From Alphaproteobacteria bacterium UBA3002 (GTDB taxonomy: Bacteria; Pseudomonadota; Alphaproteobacteria; Rickettsiales; UBA3002), in contig DDZS01000056.1 in the NCBI GenBank assembly GCA_002346425.1, positions 8,764 through 35,963 on the forward strand: 27,200 nt of DNA. Direction: 5' to 3'. Below the pieces are notes generated by a model. The model was not told where the DNA came from and searched no databases. It was given only the letters and a program-made list of their open reading frames with translations. The position numbers and the translations under genes were made by a program. Positions 22,238 to 27,200 of the stretch are shown here, piece by piece; the stretch's first letter is position 1; each line of letters starts with the position of its first letter.

Positions 22238-23644
22238 TTACACCGAATAATACATCTTGAATTCAGCTGGGTTTGGCGTCGAATCGTTTTCGGTAACTTC
22301 TTCCATTTTCAGGTCGATATAGCCATCGATCAGCGCATCGCTGAACACGTCACCTTTTTTCAGGAATTCGCGATCTTCCGACAGTGCCTGCAGTGATTCT
22401 TTCAGACCCGCAGAGACGTGCGGCACGTCTTTGATTTCTTCTGGCGGCAAGTCATACAGATTTTTATCCATCGCATCGCCGGGGTGAATTTTGTTCTCAA
22501 TTCCGTCCAGACCGGCCATCAACATTGCGGCAAACACGTAATACGGGTTGCCCGAAGAATCCGGGAAGCGCGTCTCAATGCGTTTTGCTTTCGGTGACGA
22601 TACGTGCGGAATACGGATCGAAGCGGAACGGTTACGCGAGCTATAGGCCAGCAAAATCGGTGCTTCATAGCCCGGGACCAAACGCTTATAGCTGTTGGTT
22701 GAGGCGTTGGTGAACGCGTTCAGGGCTTTCGCATGTTTGATGATCCCGCCAATGTAATACAGGCAGGTTTCAGACAGATCGGCATAGCCATTGCCAGCGA
22801 ATAGCGGGTTACCGCCTTTCCAGATCGACTGGTGCACGTGCATGCCCGAGCCGTTGTCGCCCTTAATTGGCTTCGGCATAAAGGTCGCCGATTTGCCATA
22901 TGAATGCGCGACTTGTTGCACGACATATTTGTATTTTTGTACGTTATCGGCGGTCGCGGTCAGGGTAGAGAATTCAAACCCTAGCTCACATTGTGCAGGC
23001 GCCACTTCATGGTGGTGCAACACCGGCGTAATGCCGACTTTGCGCAAGGTCGTGCAGCATTCCGCACGCAGATCGGCCAGCGAATCTACCGGCGCCACCG
23101 GGAAATACCCGCCTTTAACACCCGGGCGGTGGCCCATATTGCCGAAGTCGTATTCGCGTGCCGAATTCATTGGTGATTCTTCTGATTCTACTAAGTGGAA
23201 GCTACTATTCATGTCGGCACTGAAACGCACATCGTCAAAGACGAAGAATTCCAGTTCGGGTCCGAAATAAGCTGTATCGCCAAGACCGGTGTAGTTCAGA
23301 TAGGCTTCAGCGCGTTTCGCGGTTGAACGCGGATCACGCTCATAAGGTTGCCCCGTCGAAGGCTCTACGATATCGCAGAAAACCACCAAGCTCGGCTGTG
23401 CTGCGAATGGGTCGATAATGGCCGAATCCGCATCCGGCATCAGAATCATGTCGGATTCATTGATCGTTTTCCAACCCGCGATTGACGAGCCATCAAACAT
23501 GATGCCGTCTTCAAACGTATCGGCATTCACCTGATCGGCACAATAGGCCGTGTGCTGCCATTTTCCGCGCGGATCGGTGAAGCGGAAATCGATGAATTGC
23601 ACATCATGTTCTTTAATCAGTTTTTCAACCTTACTGTATGACAT
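22238..23644 (-). CDS. glnA: glutamine synthetase type I
   Basis: 468 residues, a dodecameric GSI-beta enzyme that makes glutamine from glutamate and ammonia with ATP. Visible signatures: FTDPRGKWQH and MFDGSSIAGWK near the N-terminus, GPELEFFVFDD, HHHEVAPAQCELGFEF, the ATP region MPKPIKGDNGSGMHVHQS, and RIPHVSSPKAKRIETRFPD. The adenylylation tyrosine is Y397 in KNLYDLP, the same number as in E. coli, so GlnE control is expected. The frame is open to 23761, but ATG 23644 has AGGAGA 7 nt before it and the standard N-terminus. It lies 34 bp after glnB, and both are presumably one operon. With gltDB it completes the GS-GOGAT cycle. Confidence 0.98.
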   Translation of the reverse strand: MSYSKVEKLIKEHDVQFIDFRFTDPRGKWQHTAYCADQVNADTFEDGIMFDGSSIAGWKTINESDMILMPDADSAIIDPFAAQPSLVVFCDIVEPSTGQPYERDPRSTAKRAEAYLNYTGLGDTAYFGPELEFFVFDDVRFSADMNSSFHLVESEESPMNSAREYDFGNMGHRPGVKGGYFPVAPVDSLADLRAECCTTLRKVGITPVLHHHEVAPAQCELGFEFSTLTATADNVQKYKYVVQQVAHSYGKSATFMPKPIKGDNGSGMHVHQSIWKGGNPLFAGNGYADLSETCLYYIGGIIKHAKALNAFTNASTNSYKRLVPGYEAPILLAYSSRNRSASIRIPHVSSPKAKRIETRFPDSSGNPYYVFAAMLMAGLDGIENKIHPGDAMDKNLYDLPPEEIKDVPHVSAGLKESLQALSEDREFLKKGDVFSDALIDGYIDLKMEEVTENDSTPNPAEFKMYYSV

Positions 23645-23678
23645 AGTCTCTCCTTGGCTTGTGTCGGGATGATTCGGG

Positions 23679-24017
23679 TTAGATGGCCGCCGGGCCACGT
23701 TCATTGGTGCGGATGCGCACCACTTCGTCGATCGAGGATACGAAAATCTTGCCATCGCCAATGCGGCCAGTTTGCGCCGCGTTACAAATCGCTTCGATCA
23801 CGCGCTCAACCATGCTGGCTTCTACAATCACTTCGAGTTTAATTTTCGGCAGAAAATCGACCACATATTCCGCGCCGCGATACAATTCCGTATGGCCTTT
23901 TTGACGACCAAAGCCGCGCGCTTCTGTCAGGGTAATGCCTTGCAACCCTATGTCTTGCAACGCTTCTTTGACTTCATCCAGCTTGAACGGTTTGATAATC
24001 GCTTCGATTTTCTTCAT
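23679..24017 (-). CDS. glnB: nitrogen regulatory protein PII
   Basis: 112 residues, the exact PII length. It senses 2-oxoglutarate, ATP/ADP and, through uridylylation, glutamine, and controls GlnE, NtrB and others. The N-terminus MKKIEAIIKPFKLDEVKEAL and T-loop with uridylylation site Y51 (YRGAEYVVDF) are intact, as are the B-loop (TGRIGDGKIFV) and the C-terminal VVRIRTNERG. The tail ends in AAI. GAGG precedes ATG 24017 by about 5 nt. It leads the glnB-glnA operon, the standard alphaproteobacterial arrangement, which argues for GlnB over GlnK (no amtB nearby). A perfect dyad lies about 45 bp upstream. Confidence 0.97.
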   Translation of the reverse strand: MKKIEAIIKPFKLDEVKEALQDIGLQGITLTEARGFGRQKGHTELYRGAEYVVDFLPKIKLEVIVEASMVERVIEAICNAAQTGRIGDGKIFVSSIDEVVRIRTNERGPAAI

Positions 24018-24053
24018 GTTGCCTCGTCTTTTGCTGCGGATGCTAACACCCGC

Positions 24054-24075
24054 TTTGCATTTTGCAAGTGCAAAA
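24054..24075. promoter_or_regulatory. possible operator upstream of glnB
   Basis: ttttgca (24060-24066) and tgcaaaa (24069-24075) form a perfect 7-bp dyad 2 bp apart, and a third half-site tttgca lies at 24054-24059. It does not match the NtrC consensus. A near-match DnaA box TTATCCACC lies at 24089-24097. Confidence 0.35.
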
Positions 24076-24112
24076 GAAATGGCCTGCGTTATCCACCAAA
24101 CATAACATCGAA

Positions 24113-24140
24113 TTAACTATACTTATGAATTATTTATGCT
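24113..24140 (+). promoter_or_regulatory. candidate promoter of the GAF gene
   Basis: TTAACT (24113-24118) and TATGCT (24135-24140) are 16 bp apart. The predicted leader of about 32 nt carries a weak AAGAAAG ribosome site. A second possible -10 (TATACT, 24118-24123) overlaps. Confidence 0.35.
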
Positions 24141-24178
24141 AAAAATGATTCTCACAAAAAAAAGAAAGTGCGTTACGC

Positions 24179-24694
24179 ATGAACCTCGCAAGCTATCCCC
24201 TCCCGCATGATGAAGCCGAACGGAACGCCTTTTTCGCGTCCGCATGCATTGAAAACGCCGATTCTGATCCGTTTTACCAAGAGCTGGTCGAAAATGTAAA
24301 ATTACGTTTTCAAGTGCCAACGGCCCTCGTTTCCATCGTTCAAGAGGGCGAACAATGGTTTCGCGCCAAAACCGGGATCAACAGCCACCGCACCGGCCGT
24401 GATGTAGCGTTCTGCGCGCATGCGATCATGCAGAACCATGTCATGGTGGTAGAAGATGCCACAAGCGACATGCGGTTTTCCAGCAATCCTTTGGTAACAG
24501 GTGACACACATATCCGTTTTTACGCGGGCGCGCCGATTATTCTTCCCACCGGCATTTGCCCCGGCACCGTCTGCATTATCGACACCAAGCCGCGCCATGA
24601 ATTTACGCTGCTAGACAAACGCGACCTCGGCGAATACGCCCAGCAAGTCGCCGATCATATCATGATGACCTTGCCGGACGACGTCGCGGCATAA
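24179..24694 (+). CDS. single-domain GAF protein
   Basis: 171 residues, almost entirely one GAF domain (about 30-165). Family hallmarks are FQVPTALVSIVQEGEQWF, the RDVAFCAHAIM motif, VVEDATSDMRFSSNPLV, HIRFYAGAPI and GTVCIIDTKPR. In related proteins this domain is fused to histidine kinase or GGDEF domains; here no output domain follows. GAF domains bind small ligands or sense redox state, and the conserved Cys in FCAH could matter, but the ligand is unknown. It is divergent from glnB, sharing a 161-bp intergenic region, which makes a nitrogen link possible but unproven. No terminator is obvious before the next gene. Confidence 0.85.
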   Translation: MNLASYPLPHDEAERNAFFASACIENADSDPFYQELVENVKLRFQVPTALVSIVQEGEQWFRAKTGINSHRTGRDVAFCAHAIMQNHVMVVEDATSDMRFSSNPLVTGDTHIRFYAGAPIILPTGICPGTVCIIDTKPRHEFTLLDKRDLGEYAQQVADHIMMTLPDDVAA

Positions 24695-24753
24695 CAGGCT
24701 GTTGTTCCAATAACTTCATAATACCGTCACATATTTTTCGGATTCTTTACTCT

Positions 24754-24767
24754 ATACTTATAAGTAT
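24754..24767. promoter_or_regulatory. 14-bp perfect palindrome at a candidate promoter
   Basis: atacttataagtat is a perfect palindrome. It overlaps a possible -10 box TATTCT (24765-24770) with a weak -35 (TTCTTT, 24743-24748, 16-bp spacer), so it is placed like a repressor operator for the gene at 24828. Confidence 0.35.
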
Positions 24768-24793
24768 TCTATCGTGAACTTTTTTACGATTTT

Positions 24794-24810
24794 GTAAGGC
24801 TTTGCCTTAC
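24794..24810 (+). other. 5' leader hairpin beside the ribosome site
   Basis: gtaaggc (24794-24800) and gccttac (24804-24810) form a perfect 7-bp stem with a 3-nt loop, ending 4 nt before AAAGGA (24815-24820), the Shine-Dalgarno of the next gene. It is too close to the ribosome site to be a terminator and may tune translation. Confidence 0.45.
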
Positions 24811-24827
24811 TGATAAAGGATGCCCTT

Positions 24828-25130
24828 ATGGAAAACCTGTTTCTTCGTTTGTTCGGAAATTCGTTTTTCAAGGTTACCCTGAGATTCAGCCAGCATCCCG
24901 ACGCAGAGTCCGTGCTGGCAATGATGCACAGGCTGGAGAAGGCGGGCAAAAAGCCCAAATTCAAGTTGCAACCGGTGGCAAACGGCGAACAGCTCGTCGT
25001 TTACACGAGCGCCAATGACCACCGACCAGGTGAATGGGGAAACTCTCCGGCGGAAAACTTGAAGGGGCTGAAAAAAGCCTTAGAAAGACTGGCCGACGCT
25101 CACTATATCGACACGGCAGATATTGCCTGA
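24828..25130 (+). CDS. small hypothetical protein
   Basis: 100 residues, family not recognised. It starts with a short hydrophobic/aromatic stretch (LFLRLFGNSFFKVTLRF) too polar for a confident signal peptide. A basic middle follows (RLEKAGKKPKFKLQPV) and a Lys/Leu-rich amphipathic helix near the end (LKGLKKALERLADAHY). AAAGGA lies 7 nt before ATG, a good ribosome site, and a clear terminator follows, so it is very likely a real, separately regulated gene. A perfect palindrome at the promoter and a hairpin in its leader suggest regulation. No catalytic motif or cysteine is visible. Confidence 0.75.
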   Translation: MENLFLRLFGNSFFKVTLRFSQHPDAESVLAMMHRLEKAGKKPKFKLQPVANGEQLVVYTSANDHRPGEWGNSPAENLKGLKKALERLADAHYIDTADIA

Positions 25131-25146
25131 AAGTCGACCATAACTA

Positions 25147-25171
25147 AAGGCGCCTAATGCGCCTTTTTTTT
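25147..25171 (+). terminator. Rho-independent terminator
   Basis: Stem aaggcgc (25147-25153) and gcgcctt (25159-25165), loop ctaat, T-run to 25171. It ends the small hypothetical gene, 15 bp before the tRNA-His 3' end. Confidence 0.9.
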
Positions 25172-25185
25172 ATTTGCTGAAGAGA

Positions 25186-25263
25186 TGGGGCGAGTGATGG
25201 GAATTGAACCCACGGCCTCCAGTGCCACAAACTGGCGCTCTAACCAACTGAGCTACACCCGCC
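25186..25263 (-). tRNA. tRNA-His (anticodon GTG)
   Basis: Minus strand. The acceptor strand GCGGGTG pairs with CACTCGC (one G-U), with a template-encoded extra 5' G (G-1) opposite C73, the tRNA-His identity pair. The D-arm is AGCTCAGTTGGTTAGAGC, the anticodon loop TTTGTGG gives GTG, and the T-loop is GTTCAAT. The 3' CCA is encoded (ends at 25186). Confidence 0.96.
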
Positions 25264-25280
25264 GCAATAACAGAGCTACT

Positions 25281-25310
25281 GCCATAGCCGAAGGATATGC
25301 CTGCGGTCAA
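25281..25310 (-). promoter_or_regulatory. candidate tRNA-His promoter
   Basis: Minus strand: TTGACC (25310-25305), an 18-bp spacer, and TATGGC (25286-25281). The predicted start near 25274 is about 11 nt before the tRNA. The -35 is the same hexamer as in the tRNA-Cys promoter. Confidence 0.5.
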
Positions 25311-25335
25311 GCAGCGAAAAGCAAAAATCGCGGAT

Positions 25336-26583
25336 TTAGCGTTGCGTGACGTTAGAAGAAACCCTCAGACCATCTGCATTGTTCAGCGCTGCCGGAGCAT
25401 CGTTTTCTGCAGGCGTTTCACCGCCGGTCACGCCGCCTCGATTAATACCTGCTGTCGCCATGACATCGGCAAGACCACCACCTTGAAGCAGTGTCGTATT
25501 CTGACGTTGTTGTTCTGCCTGTTCTTCCGCAGTTGGTTGCGTAGTTTCTGCCGCCGCCGTCGTCACTCCCGCATTGCCATAACTGGCAAGCTGGGTTTGT
25601 GCTGCTTGGCGCTGTTCTGCCGATAAGGTGCCACCCTGCTGATCGCGCGCCGCAGTTTCCCGTGTCAGCTGGATATTTTGCGCGGTTTGCTTCAATTGCG
25701 CCATTTCACCCGCGCTAAGCCCACCTGCCAAAATGTTCGAAAAAGATTGAACCGCCTGATCATATTGCGCGTTATTGACAAAATCGGCACCAGTGGAAGC
25801 GCCTTCATTCGTATAACCCGCCGCTTCTTCGATTCCCAGTGCCTGACGCAATGCGCCGAGGGCTTCTTTATCATTCGCCTGATTGCCGTCCCGGCCTTCT
25901 TTGGCAAATCGCTGAACCGCTGCAATCACCGTCGCTTGATCGGGCTGTTGCTCCGCCGCAGACGCGGTCATTTCACCCGTCGCGGTGTGATGCTCATTCA
26001 TGATAGCAGTAATCACATTCGCATCGATATTAGCTGCCATTGCGTGTTGTTGCGCATCATCCAATGCTTTCACCGCTTCGGGGGTAGATAAATTCGCGCC
26101 ATATTTCTCGCGAATGCCAGCAAGCGTGGCCTGATAGGTTTGAGCAGCGATATTAGCATCCAGTGCTGTCTGGCTGCTACTAACAATCGATATGGCATCA
26201 AGTGCAGAGAAGGATTGATCCAGCCCCTTGTCATCGTTTAGCGGCGATATAAGCGCGTTGACCGCGTCTTTAACAACAGAGCTATCAACCCTTTGGATGC
26301 CATTTTCTCTCGTAAAGGCGCCTTTCAAAGCTGCCACTTTTTCTGGGGACGCCGTGTGCAAGGCTTGCTGTAAAAGCTCATTCAGCAATTGCTGCTGTTG
26401 CCTGGCTTGTGCACTATTCTGCGCTTCTCGCGTTTCCGCCGCCTCGGGTGCATTGGCAAGCGGTTGCGCCTCTTGCACTGCAGATGCCGGAATACCCGCA
26501 TTTGGCGCGTCAGAGCCGTAGGTCGCAGCGACCTGATCGATATAACTTTTTAGCTCTTCTCGTTTTTCGTCACTATAGGCCAT
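25336..26583 (-). CDS. hypothetical Ala/Gln-rich protein behind a Pho box
   Basis: 415 residues, family not recognised. Rich in Ala, Gln, Asn, Thr and Glu; I see no Cys or Trp anywhere. It is probably mostly helical and partly disordered, with a Gln run (ARQQQQLLNELLQQAL, about 70-85) and an acidic/Gln tail. No signal peptide or membrane segment. A repeated theme is short segments starting with an acidic or Ser residue and ending in Gln/Ala, but no clean repeat. The frame is open to 26733, but ATG 26583 has AGGAG 8 nt before it, and the longer form would read through the Pho box at 26686-26703. Located between tRNA-His and metE. The composition resembles secreted or structural proteins, but no function can be assigned. 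Confidence 0.75.
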   Translation of the reverse strand: MAYSDEKREELKSYIDQVAATYGSDAPNAGIPASAVQEAQPLANAPEAAETREAQNSAQARQQQQLLNELLQQALHTASPEKVAALKGAFTRENGIQRVDSSVVKDAVNALISPLNDDKGLDQSFSALDAISIVSSSQTALDANIAAQTYQATLAGIREKYGANLSTPEAVKALDDAQQHAMAANIDANVITAIMNEHHTATGEMTASAAEQQPDQATVIAAVQRFAKEGRDGNQANDKEALGALRQALGIEEAAGYTNEGASTGADFVNNAQYDQAVQSFSNILAGGLSAGEMAQLKQTAQNIQLTRETAARDQQGGTLSAEQRQAAQTQLASYGNAGVTTAAAETTQPTAEEQAEQQRQNTTLLQGGGLADVMATAGINRGGVTGGETPAENDAPAALNNADGLRVSSNVTQR

Positions 26584-26685
26584 CTTGATCACTCCTGCGC
26601 TGTCCAAGCGACACCGCGACCCGTGGTCGTGAATCGATTGAATATATTTCATTCTCACCTTACCATATTCGCGCGCCGAGTAATT

Positions 26686-26703
26686 ATGACAGTTTTGTGA
26701 CAA
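26686..26703 (-). promoter_or_regulatory. near-consensus Pho box
   Basis: Minus strand reads TTGTCAC-AAAA-CTGTCAT, compared with CTGTCAT-N4-CTGTCAT; 12 of 14 repeat positions match and the spacer is A-rich as in the consensus. Orientation points at the gene starting at 26583. The nearest -10-like sequence (TATGGT) lies about 18 bp downstream, farther than the usual 10 bp, which lowers confidence. Confidence 0.5.
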
Positions 26704-26844
26704 TTGGCTCTTTTTAGAGCAATTCCAAATCATTAGGTGTCTAAGTGAACCGATCCCGATTGAAAACGCATTCGCGCTTGGATTTCGGCAAAATGCCTGT
26801 TACACCCGTTGCTCAGACTGGAAATAAGCTAAGAAGGAGCTGTC

Positions 26845-27200
26845 ATGGTAGTAGCCGCAAATCTGGGTTTCCCCCGTATTGGTTTAAATCGCGAATTGAA
26901 GAAGGCTGTGGAAGCCTACTGGAAGGGGCAAAGCTCGGTCGATGCGCTGCAAGCCACCGCTAAAGAATTGCGCATGCGCCACTGGAAAATGCAGCAGGAC
27001 GCCGGAATTGACGTCATTCCTTCCAATGACTTTTCCTTCTATGATCAAATCCTTGACATGACCGCGACCCTGGGCGCGATTCCTGCCCGCTATAAGCATG
27101 ACGGCAGCACGATTGACCTCGATACGTATTTTGCGATGGCGCGCGGGCGTCAGCAAGGCGGCGTCGATGTGGTCGCAATGGAAATGACCAAATGGTTTGA
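26845..27200 (+). CDS. metE: cobalamin-independent methionine synthase (5' part)
   Basis: The first 118 codons are in the window; the rest continues past the edge. MetE transfers a methyl group from methyl-tetrahydropteroyl-triglutamate to homocysteine, with Zn bound in its C-terminal half (not visible here). The N-terminus matches the family: ANLGFPRIGLNRELKKAVEA, YWKGQSS, RMRHWKMQQ, DVIPSNDFSFYDQIL and YFAMARG. AAGGAG lies about 7 nt before ATG 26845. The upstream 140 bp has no recognisable cobalamin or SAM riboswitch, and no clear MetR site. It has its own transcript, divergent from the Ala/Gln-rich gene. Confidence 0.97.
   Translation, partial: MVVAANLGFPRIGLNRELKKAVEAYWKGQSSVDALQATAKELRMRHWKMQQDAGIDVIPSNDFSFYDQILDMTATLGAIPARYKHDGSTIDLDTYFAMARGRQQGGVDVVAMEMTKWF

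Noticed and set aside
24065..24083. Sigma54 promoter upstream of glnB (GG and GC on the minus strand)
   Set aside because: The GG and GC elements are 11 bp apart instead of the required 10, and the -24 element lacks the TGGCAC context.
26584..26733. Extended N-terminus of the Ala/Gln-rich protein from 26733
   Set aside because: It would place the Pho box inside the coding region, and ATG 26583 has a strong Shine-Dalgarno.
26704..26844. Riboswitch (cobalamin or SAM) or MetR site before metE
   Set aside because: The leader is too short for a cobalamin riboswitch and has none of its conserved boxes. tgaaaacgcattcg only loosely resembles a MetR site and has the wrong spacing.

Overview
The window looks like chromosomal DNA of an alphaproteobacterium with moderate GC. 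The main signs are a PopZ-type polar organiser, a Pcm-like/tolC/popZ gene order, an alphaproteobacterial OPRT, a GlnB-GlnA operon, and a copy of the dispersed alphaproteobacterial palindrome with arms attgccggg/cccggcaat. I cannot name a species. The density of lineage-specific hypothetical proteins suggests a less-studied branch. There are no transposases, phage genes or CRISPR arrays.

Layout. 1-3.2 kb: 5' half of tRNA-Cys (minus), then pcm-like, tolC and popZ (plus). 3.2-4.36 kb: a periplasmic ankyrin-like protein behind a perfect DnaA box, then a 366-bp gene-free stretch packed with palindromic repeats. 4.36-7.1 kb: ilvD, an SH3 lipoprotein, a terminator and a convergent membrane protein. 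7.26-13.7 kb: gltD-gltB. 13.7-20 kb (minus): panC, pyrE, a four-cysteine unknown, a membrane unknown and putA. 20-22.2 kb (plus): zapE-ispH. 22.2-24 kb (minus): glnB-glnA. 24.2-25.1 kb (plus): a GAF protein and a small unknown. 25.2-26.7 kb (minus): tRNA-His and an Ala/Gln-rich unknown behind a near-consensus Pho box. 26.8 kb to the end: the start of metE.

Biology. Nitrogen and glutamate metabolism dominates: GS (glnA), its PII signal protein (glnB), GOGAT (gltDB), and putA, which turns proline into glutamate. Biosynthesis of branched-chain amino acids (ilvD), pantothenate (panC), pyrimidines (pyrE), isoprenoids (ispH) and methionine (metE) fills most of the rest.

Most striking observation. 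gltB carries an in-frame insertion in its cleaved propeptide: a complete DUF559 (PD-(D/E)XK nuclease-like) domain bracketed by two 82-bp C/G-rich repeats. Maturation at Cys200 should release a normal-length GltB plus a nuclease-like fragment. A good internal ribosome site inside the insertion could also let GltB be made with a short propeptide. Two other patterns recur: at least five and probably six genes have a -10 box ending 6-7 nt before the start codon and no Shine-Dalgarno (likely leaderless), and two unknown minus-strand genes share a Pho-box-like upstream sequence.
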